Shown: piece after piece, positions 1 to 4,583 of the stretch | Numbering within the stretch: position 1 is the first letter of the stretch | Layout: each line of letters starts with the position of its first letter | NCBI GenBank assembly: GCA_030620925.1 | Contig: JAUXIQ010000147.1 | Span: forward strand, 1 to 5,907 | From: Nitrospinota bacterium | Lineage (GTDB): Bacteria; JAUXIQ01 | Length of the DNA: 5,907 nucleotides | Direction: 5' to 3' | Notes under the pieces: model-generated | Seen by the model: the letters and a program-made list of their open reading frames with translations, nothing else | What the model was told of the DNA's origin: nothing | Database searches by the model: none | Program-made: the position numbers and the translations under genes

Positions 1-93
1 CAGCGTAAAGGCGGTTTCAAAGATTTCCTGAAAGCCCGGGACGGCGACTTCCTGCCCGAACCCTTCGGGCCGAAGTCTGCGCCGAAAAAGTAA
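1..93 (+). CDS. 3' end of a gene cut by the window edge, possibly enoyl-CoA hydratase/isomerase (crotonase) family
   Basis: Frame 1 is open from the first base to a TAA at 91-93 and gives the last 30 residues of a protein whose start lies outside the window. The tail contains GGFKDFLKARDGDF and ends in a Lys-rich PKSAPKK. The pattern of a Gly, a short amphipathic FxxFLxxR stretch and an acidic/aromatic residue resembles the C-terminal end of crotonase-fold proteins (compare the AFLEKRKPDF type ending of MenB and enoyl-CoA hydratases). That resemblance is short and is inference only; another family is quite possible. The next gene starts 155 bases later behind its own promoter, so this gene is probably a separate transcription unit. 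No convincing hairpin plus T-run terminator is visible after the stop. Confidence 0.55.
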   Translation, partial: QRKGGFKDFLKARDGDFLPEPFGPKSAPKK

Positions 94-179
94 CGGGGCC
101 AAATTCATATTCCATACTACCGGGCCGTTTCCGACGGTCAGTGACTGAGTCCACCCTTCAGGCGGGAGAAAAATTGTTC

Positions 180-208
180 TTGACACCTTTCGCCTGATCG
201 GTGATAAT
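180..208 (+). promoter_or_regulatory. Sigma-70 type promoter of the tetR gene
   Basis: A perfect -35 box TTGACA lies at 180-185 and a -10 box GATAAT (5 of 6 to TATAAT) at 203-208, separated by exactly 17 bases. The predicted transcription start is near 215, leaving a leader of roughly 35 bases before the TetR start codon. The -10 box lies inside the palindrome at 204-227, so repressor binding would block RNA polymerase. This is the best promoter in the window. Confidence 0.85.
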
Positions 209-227
209 ACCAACTGGTTGGTATTAT
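204..227. promoter_or_regulatory. Probable TetR operator: perfect inverted repeat over the -10 box and transcription start
   Basis: The left arm ATAATACCAAC (204-214) is followed by a two-base centre TG and then the exact reverse complement GTTGGTATTAT (217-227), giving 11-bp arms with no mismatch. Size and symmetry fit a homodimeric TetR-family operator. It covers the -10 element and predicted start site of the gene for a TetR protein that begins 21 bases further on, so negative autoregulation is the natural reading. The ACC...GGT half-sites recall the sites of NemR-like TetR proteins, but assignment to this regulator is inferred from position. Confidence 0.85.
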
Positions 228-248
228 AGATAGAAGGATGATCGATAA

Positions 249-842
249 ATGGATAGTTATACTCAGAAGAGAGAACATATCGTCAAAACCGCCGCCAGGC
301 TGGTGCACGTCAACGGGTTCAACAACACCAGCATAGACGACGTCTTGAAAGAAGGCGGCGTGGGTAAGGGCCAGTTCTTCTACTACTTCAAGAACAAGGA
401 AGAGCTGGGATACGCCATCCTGGATAGCCAGTCGAAGTCCACCGCCGAGAGATTGTGGGATCCCGCCTTTAACAGCGACCTTGACCCCCTGGGCAAGATA
501 TACAGGTTGCTGGATAACGTGGTGAAAGTCCATCGGGAACGGGGATGTACCGGAGGATGCCCTATAGGCAGCATGGCCCTGGAGATGGGAGACATACATG
601 AGGGTTTCAGGAAAAAGACGGACGGAGTTTTCCGTTCCTGGGCCCGGAGGATAAAAAAGACTCTCCGTGAAGGGGTGAAAGACGGCCAGATAAGGGAAGA
701 TGTCAACGTCGATGAGCTGGCTGATTTTATTGTCGCCTCCATACAGGGGGCCATTCTGCTTTGCGTGGCCGGTAAGGATATAAGGGTGATGCGGAGATGT
801 TTCCGGAACCTTAAGAAACATCTGGAGTCTTTGCGGGTCTAG
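249..842 (+). CDS. TetR/AcrR-family transcriptional repressor, NemR-like ligand domain
   Basis: This 197-residue protein has the normal length for TetR repressors. Residues 6-52 form the DNA-binding domain: REHIVKTAARLVHVNGF, then TSIDDVLKEGGVGKGQFFYYF, the helix-turn-helix and its characteristic tail, followed by KNKEELGYAIL. The rest is a helical ligand-binding and dimerisation domain. It contains GCTGGCPIGSMALEM (residues 99-113), resembling the stretch around the redox-sensing Cys106 of E. coli NemR; Cys104 aligns with that residue and Cys100 lies four positions before it. A sensor of electrophiles, quinones or oxidised thiols is therefore plausible but unproven. The ATG at 249 has AGAAGGA ten bases upstream; the ATG at 238 is in another frame. 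The gene lies behind a strong promoter overlapped by a palindromic operator, so it probably represses itself and perhaps the co-directional flavoenzyme and selenoprotein genes. Confidence 0.93.
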   Translation: MDSYTQKREHIVKTAARLVHVNGFNNTSIDDVLKEGGVGKGQFFYYFKNKEELGYAILDSQSKSTAERLWDPAFNSDLDPLGKIYRLLDNVVKVHRERGCTGGCPIGSMALEMGDIHEGFRKKTDGVFRSWARRIKKTLREGVKDGQIREDVNVDELADFIVASIQGAILLCVAGKDIRVMRRCFRNLKKHLESLRV

Positions 843-862
843 TATTTTTGTGAATATTCACT

Positions 863-881
863 ATACGGGCCGGTTGGTGTT
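863..881. promoter_or_regulatory. Possible degenerate second TetR operator
   Basis: Aligned without gaps to the core of the tetR operator (207-225), this site shares ATAC at the left edge, the central C and G, GGTTGGT in the right half and the final TT, 14 of 19 bases in all. The left half is poor (GGG in place of CAA), so the dyad itself is weak. It lies 107 bases before the flavoenzyme start. It may be a low-affinity site that puts the two downstream genes under the same repressor, or a chance match. Confidence 0.35.
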
Positions 882-972
882 GGGATTGGATAAGTCCGGA
901 CCGGAGTAAAAGAGGTATCCGAGGATGACGTCACCGGGAAGGCGAAGGAGGTTTTCATTCTAGGGATTATAA

Positions 973-980
973 AGAAGGAG
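973..980 (+). promoter_or_regulatory. Ribosome binding site that fixes a TTG start
   Basis: AGAAGGAG at 973-980 is a near-perfect Shine-Dalgarno sequence seven bases before the TTG at 988. The first in-frame ATG (1006) would be 25 bases away, too far, so the TTG is the better start. Confidence 0.8.
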
Positions 981-987
981 ATAAAAC

Positions 988-1971
988 TTGCAATATGATG
1001 AATTGATGGAAACGGCCCTTATGAAGATGGAAGAGAAGGGGGCGCTCAAGCGGTACACGGGTAAGGGAGCCGAGACCGGTTATGCCGGGAGATACAACAG
1101 AGAAATTTTCAAGGCCTTCGGCTTCAAGTTCAGGATGATAGATGCTGTAGCCGCCGATACATCCATGACGCTGTTCGGCAGACAGTTCAAGACCCCCGTT
1201 ATGTGCGCTGCCTTGTCAGGGATGACGGATATCACCGATGAGCCTTTAGCTAAAATAGCGAAAGGGGTTTCGGAAGCGGAATCCCTGATGTGGGTGGGTA
1301 TCACAAACGAGGAGCAATTCAGCAGTGTCCTTGCCACTGGAGCGCCCACGGTACGCATAGTAAAGCCCTTTGCGGATATGGAGAAGATGTATGGTGAAAT
1401 CAGGCAAGCCGAAGACGGAGGGGCGTTTGCCGTGGGCACGGATATAGACTTTTTCTTCGGTGGAAAGGTCGGGGAGAGGATGTTTGCCCCTGCCGCCATG
1501 GGTCCCAAGAATAGCGAAGAACTCAAGGAGCTCATCTCAGCCACCCGGTTACCCTTCATCTTGAAAGGGGTGCTCAGTGCGGAGGATGCTCGGCGGGCCG
1601 TCGATTTGGGGGCCGGAGGGATAGTGGTTTCCAATCACGGGGCGGCCATTATAGACTTCAGCGCCCATCCCCTGGAGGTGCTGCCCGAAATAAAAGAAGC
1701 AGTAGGGGATAAGATACCGGTGTTTGCGGATAGCGGGTTCTTGAGGGGTTCGGACATTGTTAAAGCGCTGGCCCTGGGGGCGGATGCCGTTTGTGTGGGT
1801 AAGGCTCTCATTATGGGACTGGCGGCCAATGAGAGCGATGGGGTCAGGGAAATGGTGGAGATATTGACCGAGGAAGTGCGCCGGATTATGTCTGTTACCG
1901 GATGTCCTGATCTATCCAGTGTTGATGAGTCTATCCTGGTGAGGAGAAATCTTTTCCTGCAGGAAGACTGA
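988..1971 (+). CDS. FMN-dependent alpha-hydroxyacid dehydrogenase-like flavoenzyme with altered active site
   Basis: The 327-residue product is a TIM-barrel flavoprotein of the glycolate oxidase / lactate dehydrogenase superfamily, somewhat shorter than the usual 350-400. Family marks in order: GAETGYAGRYNREIF (27-41, like the GAE...N..F N-terminus), FKFRMIDAVAADTSMTLFG (46-64), LPFILKGV with the FMN-binding Lys193, VVSNHG with the proton-abstracting His217, and the phosphate-binding FADSGFLRGSDIVKALALGA (247-266) and VGKAL (270-274). Tyr23 and Asp152 appear to match Tyr24 and Asp157 of spinach glycolate oxidase. The family motif NHGGRQLD reads NHGAAIID here, so the Arg that binds the substrate carboxylate is Ala220; the position of Tyr129 also appears changed (Val125). 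The enzyme probably binds FMN and abstracts hydride, but the substrate is unlikely to be a simple 2-hydroxyacid. It could instead be a reductase or an isomerase-like enzyme. No signal peptide or membrane segment is seen. The selenoprotein follows after 56 bases. Confidence 0.88.
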   Translation: MQYDELMETALMKMEEKGALKRYTGKGAETGYAGRYNREIFKAFGFKFRMIDAVAADTSMTLFGRQFKTPVMCAALSGMTDITDEPLAKIAKGVSEAESLMWVGITNEEQFSSVLATGAPTVRIVKPFADMEKMYGEIRQAEDGGAFAVGTDIDFFFGGKVGERMFAPAAMGPKNSEELKELISATRLPFILKGVLSAEDARRAVDLGAGGIVVSNHGAAIIDFSAHPLEVLPEIKEAVGDKIPVFADSGFLRGSDIVKALALGADAVCVGKALIMGLAANESDGVREMVEILTEEVRRIMSVTGCPDLSSVDESILVRRNLFLQED

Positions 1972-2011
1972 ACCCGGAATTTAGGTCTTTTAACGCAGTT
2001 CAAACTTTATT

Positions 2012-2018
2012 AGAGGAG
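2012..2018 (+). promoter_or_regulatory. Ribosome binding site of the selenoprotein gene
   Basis: AGAGGAG lies nine bases before the ATG at 2028. No strong promoter or terminator was seen in the 56-base gap after the flavoenzyme stop, which favours cotranscription of the two genes. Confidence 0.7.
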
Positions 2019-2027
2019 AACAGAAAG

Positions 2028-2885
2028 ATGATCGACGGATTTAAATTCTGTCCACCAGGGCTTCCCGACCGGCTTCAGCAGATGAAGTTCGTGGAGCATG
2101 AAGATATTCCCTGGGCACCCGTGAACAAGAAGATAGAAGACTGCAAGTTCGCTATCCTCTCCACCGCGGGTATCTCCATGAAAGGGGATGTTCCATTCGA
2201 TATGGAGCGCGAGTATAAGGAACCTACCTGGGGCGACCCGACTTTCAGGGTGATTCCAAAGGATGCCAAGCAGGCTGACCTTGAGGTAAATCATCTGCAC
2301 ATAAATACCAGAGATATCGAAAAGGACTTCAACTGCGCCTTCCCTCTCGACCGTTTCAAAGAGCTGGAAGAGCAGGGACGGATAGGCTCCTTCGCCGAGA
2401 ATAACTACTCAATAATGGGATACCTACCCACCCCTCATACCGGTGAGCTTATCAAAGGGACTGCTCCTGCAATAGCCGATAAGATGAAGGCGGATGGTGT
2501 GGATGCGGCGTTTATGGCCCCCGTCTGACCGCTCTGCAACCAGTCCGTGGGACTGGTTCAGAGGATAGTTGAGGAAGCAGGCATTCCCACCATATCCCTG
2601 ACTCTGCTGCCGTTCATCACCCGCAAGGTGAAGGTTCCCAGGGCTCTGGCGATTGAGTTCCCCTTCGGCCATCCTTTCGGGAAACCTTTCGACAATGAGC
2701 AGCAGCTCAGCATCATAAACGATGGTTTGAGGGAGCTGGAATCCATCCAAGAGGCGGGCACTATTCTGGACCTTCCTTATAAGTGGCCCGAAGAGGACTT
2801 CAAGAAGCAGGACTGGTGGCCGGAGGAGCACCCGCCCATAGTCAAGTTCATGCAGGAACAGCTAGCCAAGAAGAATAAGAAGTAA
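2028..2885 (+). CDS. GrdB-family selenoprotein (glycine/sarcosine/betaine reductase selenoprotein B family), Sec at residue 167
   Basis: Read through TGA 2526-2528 as selenocysteine, the frame runs unbroken from ATG to TAA and encodes 285 residues. Taken as a stop, it would leave a 166-residue fragment and an orphan 3' half. Family marks on both sides of the TGA belong together: FAILSTAGIS (41-50), HLHINTRDIEKDFNCAFPLDRF (89-110, the conserved H.....D...D.N..FP.DR), GYLPTP (131-136), DGVDAAFMAPV-Sec-PLCNQSVG (156-175), EEAGIPTI, and FGHPFGKP near 215-222. Sec167 and Cys170 form a Sec-x-x-Cys redox pair just before a helix. Classical GrdB of glycine reductase is about 430 residues; this is a short stand-alone form. 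No GrdA, pyruvoyl proprotein, GrdC or GrdD is visible, so amino-acid reduction cannot be assumed and the substrate is unknown. The protein appears cytosolic. Its neighbour is a flavoenzyme, a possible electron donor (inference). An automatic annotation would split the gene or call it a pseudogene. Confidence 0.92.
2526..2528 (+). other. In-frame TGA read as selenocysteine
   Basis: The codon lies between GTC (Val166) and CCG (Pro168), in the UxxC position where GrdB-family proteins carry Sec or Cys. The same frame continues for another 118 sense codons with family-typical sequence before a TAA. Confidence 0.92.
2532..2563 (+). promoter_or_regulatory. Bacterial SECIS hairpin directing Sec insertion at 2526-2528
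   Basis: A lower stem CTCTG (2532-2536) pairs with CAGAG (2559-2563). After one bulged C (2537), an upper stem AACCAGTCC (2538-2546) pairs exactly with GGACTGGTT (2550-2558). This gives 14 base pairs closed by the loop GTG (2547-2549), or CGTGG if the last pair opens. The loop begins 18 bases after the TGA and starts with a G, as expected for bacterial SelB-bound SECIS elements, which sit inside the coding region just after the UGA. The single bulge below the upper stem recalls the bulged base of the E. coli fdhF element. SelB recognition is inferred. Confidence 0.85.
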
Positions 2886-2890
2886 GAACA

Positions 2891-2924
2891 TTGAGGGAAC
2901 CCTTTTGAAAAAGGGTTCCCTCAA
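2891..2924. repeat. Long perfect hairpin, probable REP-like element or terminator
   Basis: TTGAGGGAACCCTTTT (2891-2906) and its exact reverse complement (2909-2924) are separated by only GA, a 16-bp perfect stem starting five bases after the selenoprotein stop. There is no T-run after the stem on either strand (the plus strand continues ACTCCCCCCAAAAC), so it is not a classic intrinsic terminator. Partial copies of its right arm occur 170 to 225 bases further on, which suggests a repeat family. It may still end transcription or protect the mRNA 3' end. Confidence 0.7.
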
Positions 2925-3070
2925 ACTCCCCCCAAAACTTTTGTCATTGTCGATTGGTGCTTTCCCTCACTGACGTTCTGGATAATGTTTATTAGGTCTA
3001 TTCCTATTGGCGGTGTTCGGATTAGTTTACCCTGAGCGGCATCATACCCAAAAGATTCGGAGGGAATTTG

Positions 3071-3091
3071 CCCCGCGGAAGGCGGGGTTTT
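3071..3091 (+). terminator. Short GC-rich hairpin with TTTT, weak plus-strand terminator
   Basis: CCCCGC (3071-3076) pairs with GCGGGG (3082-3087) around a five-base loop and is followed by TTTT (3088-3091), extended at the base by a possible G-U pair. The stem is strong but the T-run short. It lies about 190 bases after the selenoprotein stop and could stop read-through into the antisense of the acyl-CoA dehydrogenase gene. No T-run exists in the minus orientation. Confidence 0.5.
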
Positions 3092-3092
3092 C

Positions 3093-3149
3093 AAAAGGGT
3101 TTCCTCAGTAGCATGGGGAAGATATTTTTATAAAAAAGTTTCCTCAAAC
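3093..3149. repeat. Two degenerate copies of the hairpin arm
   Basis: AAAAGGGTTTCCTCAG (3093-3108) and AAAAAAGTTTCCTCAAAC (3132-3149) each resemble the right arm AAAAGGGTTCCCTCAAA of the hairpin at 2891-2924. The second copy ends just before the stop codon of the minus-strand acyl-CoA dehydrogenase gene; on that strand GTTT-GAGG-AAAC followed by six T's could be a very weak terminator. Confidence 0.45.
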
Positions 3150-3150
3150 A

Positions 3151-4308
3151 TCAATAGGAGCGTGGCAGGCCCAACGATTCGGCAATGAAATTGCGGGCCA
3201 TGTCGTTACTCACCGGACTGAAAGTGCCCAGCCGCGCGTCGCGAAAGTAGCGCTGCATGTCCTGCTCCATAAGGTAGCCGTGCCCCCCCAATATGTGCAT
3301 CCCAGTGGAAGCGGACCTGAATGCGACCTCGGAAGCTATCATCTTGGCCATGGTGGCCTCGTAGCCGCAGGGTCGGCCGAGAGATTGCAGCCATGCCGCG
3401 CGGTATACCTGCCACCTGGCGCACTCCACCTCCGCGGCTATATTGGCGATGCGATGCTGGATGGACTGGAATTGGCCGATGGGTTTATCGAAAGCGTGTC
3501 GCTGTTTGGCGTATTCCAGCATGTCCTCTAAAGCCGCCTGGGCGATGCCTACTCCCATGGCCCCCAGGGTTATTCGCTCGTTGTTGAGGGTTTGCAGCAG
3601 GTGGTACCAGCCCTTGTCTATCTGCCCCAGGAGGTTCGTCTTGGGGACCTTCACATCTTGCAAGATGATATGGTTTATGCCAGATGCGCGCATGCCGAAC
3701 TGGTTCAGGCGCTCCACGGTGATGCCCGGGCTTTTCATGTCGGTGATGATCAGGGACAGCCCGTGAGATTTCTTGGGAATGGGCTGGCCCGTGCGGGCCA
3801 CGGTGACCATGAAGTCCGCTTCATGGGCCAGGGTGATAAACATCTTCTCCCCGTTGATTACGAAGTTATCCCCGTCATACTCCGCCCGGGTGGTGAGTGA
3901 AAGGACGTCGCTGCCGCCGCTGGCTTCCGTCAATCCCAGGGCGTAGAGTATCTCCCCTCTGGCCAGCCTGGGCAGATATTCCGCCTTCTGCTCGGGGCTT
4001 CCGAAATAGTCTATGGATTTACCCCCGAAGCACATGGATACCACGTAGGCCAGGGCGCCGGCGGTGAGTCCCCTCGCTAATTCCTCTATCAGAATGGTCA
4101 TATCCATTTCCGTGCCGCCGGTGCCGCCATACTCCTTGGGGAGAGGCAGACCCAGCCAGCCCATTTCCGCCATTCTATTCCACAGCTCGCGGGGGAATCG
4201 GCGTTGTTCGTCGCACTCCCGCGCATAAGACCTGGGGAACTCTTTTTCCAGAAGTCTCCGGACAGAATCCTTTAGCATCTGTTGTTCTTCGCTGAAATCG
4301 AAGTCCAT
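3151..4308 (-). CDS. Acyl-CoA dehydrogenase (FAD), catalytic Glu relocated
   Basis: The 385 residues are full length for this family of flavoenzymes, which make the alpha,beta double bond in acyl-CoA and pass electrons to an electron-transfer flavoprotein. Marks in order: FSEEQQMLKDSVRRLLEKE (5-23), the N-terminal helical domain with WLGLPLPKEYGG (51-62), FAD-binding LGLTEASGGSDV (124-135) and EKMFITLAHEADF (154-166), RHAFDKPIGQFQSIQHRIA (270-288) and LGGHGY (340-345). The usual catalytic Glu in the C-terminal RDAKI..IYEGT motif is absent: the sequence reads RDARLGTFSPVSND, with Pro365 at that place. Instead LNNERITLGA puts Glu244 where isovaleryl-CoA and long-chain dehydrogenases keep their base, so the enzyme is probably active. 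Substrate unknown. Start ATG has GAGGGAGGG eight bases upstream. It is convergent with the selenoprotein gene and divergent from nadB. Confidence 0.93.
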   Translation of the reverse strand: MDFDFSEEQQMLKDSVRRLLEKEFPRSYARECDEQRRFPRELWNRMAEMGWLGLPLPKEYGGTGGTEMDMTILIEELARGLTAGALAYVVSMCFGGKSIDYFGSPEQKAEYLPRLARGEILYALGLTEASGGSDVLSLTTRAEYDGDNFVINGEKMFITLAHEADFMVTVARTGQPIPKKSHGLSLIITDMKSPGITVERLNQFGMRASGINHIILQDVKVPKTNLLGQIDKGWYHLLQTLNNERITLGAMGVGIAQAALEDMLEYAKQRHAFDKPIGQFQSIQHRIANIAAEVECARWQVYRAAWLQSLGRPCGYEATMAKMIASEVAFRSASTGMHILGGHGYLMEQDMQRYFRDARLGTFSPVSNDMARNFIAESLGLPRSY

Positions 4309-4510
4309 TCCTATTTCCCTCCCTCAGGAAAATCGATCTCTTAAAGTAACGAAATAAATATTGCGAAACGCCGACGGTTAAGCATATTTTATTAGATAGC
4401 GCCGCACAAGGGAAGTTCCAATACTCTCCATTATAATTATATTTCACATTTACCGGTACATTCCATGAACATGATCATCTATTGCATCGTCTCAAGGGCC
4501 GATGCGCAGG

Positions 4511-4539
4511 TTGTAATAAATAACGTTGGATGTTAAAAT
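4511..4539 (+). promoter_or_regulatory. Likely nadB promoter with extended -10
   Basis: TTGTAA (4511-4516, 4 of 6) and TAAAAT (4534-4539, 5 of 6) are 17 bases apart, with TG one base before the -10 (4531-4532), an extended -10. Transcription would begin near 4546, giving a leader of about 38 bases before the nadB GTG. Confidence 0.65.
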
Positions 4540-4570
4540 TAATTTAGCTTAATTATGGCGTCTTTTCTAC

Positions 4571-4575
4571 GGAGG
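4571..4575 (+). promoter_or_regulatory. Ribosome binding site that fixes the GTG start of nadB
   Basis: GGAGG at 4571-4575 lies eight bases before the GTG at 4584. No in-frame ATG precedes the FAD-binding motif, so GTG is the start. Confidence 0.8.
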
Positions 4576-4583
4576 CATCCGGA

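Larger units (their letters stand above)
843..987 (+). other. Spacer between tetR and the flavoenzyme gene, with several short palindromes
   Basis: The 145 bases hold three exact short palindromes: GTGAATATTCAC (850-861), GTCCGGAC (894-901) and TGACGTCA (926-933). A site at 863-881 matches 14 of 19 bases of the tetR operator, including the half GGTTGGT (872-878). A strong Shine-Dalgarno-like AAGGAGGT at 945-952 has no ATG, GTG or TTG within reach, so it looks orphaned. No well-spaced -35/-10 pair was found and no T-run terminator is present. The flavoenzyme may therefore be transcribed by read-through from the tetR promoter or from a weak, activator- or repressor-dependent promoter here. Confidence 0.5.
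2886..3150. other. Convergent intergenic spacer between the selenoprotein and acyl-CoA dehydrogenase genes
   Basis: No gene is supported in these 265 bases. The spacer contains a 16-bp perfect hairpin (2891-2924), a GC-rich hairpin followed by TTTT (3071-3091), and two degenerate copies of one arm of the first hairpin (3093-3108 and 3132-3149). The middle part, about 2940-3065, shows no recognisable structure; a lone GATAAT at 2981-2986 has no partner -35. The region probably ends transcription from both sides and carries remnants of a dispersed palindromic repeat. Confidence 0.6.
4309..4583. other. Divergent AT-rich spacer between the acyl-CoA dehydrogenase gene and nadB
   Basis: These 275 bases hold the start regions of two divergent genes. 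Toward nadB there is a good extended -10 promoter (4511-4539). Upstream of it lie an inverted repeat GCATCG/CGATGC (4484-4489 and 4500-4505) and a short dyad around TACCGGTA (4451-4458). Toward the acyl-CoA dehydrogenase gene only a weak minus-strand pair was seen: TTGTGC (4404-4409) and TATGCT (4381-4386), 17 bases apart. No RNA gene, riboswitch or coding sequence is supported. Confidence 0.55.

Noticed and set aside
138-821. Long open frame (227 codons) on the minus strand opposite tetR
   Set aside because: It lies antisense to a clear TetR gene, resembles no family and spans the tetR promoter; it is a shadow frame.
925-963. Twelve-residue ORF in the tetR to flavoenzyme spacer
   Set aside because: Arg-rich and very short, with only a weak AGAGG ten bases away; not enough to call a gene.
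1080-2003. Two minus-strand open frames (184 and 122 codons) opposite the flavoenzyme gene
   Set aside because: The plus strand carries strong FMN-enzyme motifs throughout; the antisense products have no recognisable domain.
2424-2831. Minus-strand open frame spanning the TGA of the selenoprotein gene
   Set aside because: It is low in recognisable features and antisense to conserved GrdB-family sequence.
2547-2885. Separate gene starting with GTG at 2547
   Set aside because: The GTG is Val174 inside the conserved PLCNQSVGLVQR stretch and has no Shine-Dalgarno; the segment is the 3' half of the selenoprotein gene.
2028-2885. Pseudogene with a nonsense mutation
   Set aside because: The stop is TGA at the exact Sec/Cys column, followed by a SECIS-like hairpin, and the rest of the frame is intact.
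2981-2986. GATAAT as a -10 box in the convergent spacer
   Set aside because: No -35 at suitable spacing and no plus-strand gene downstream.
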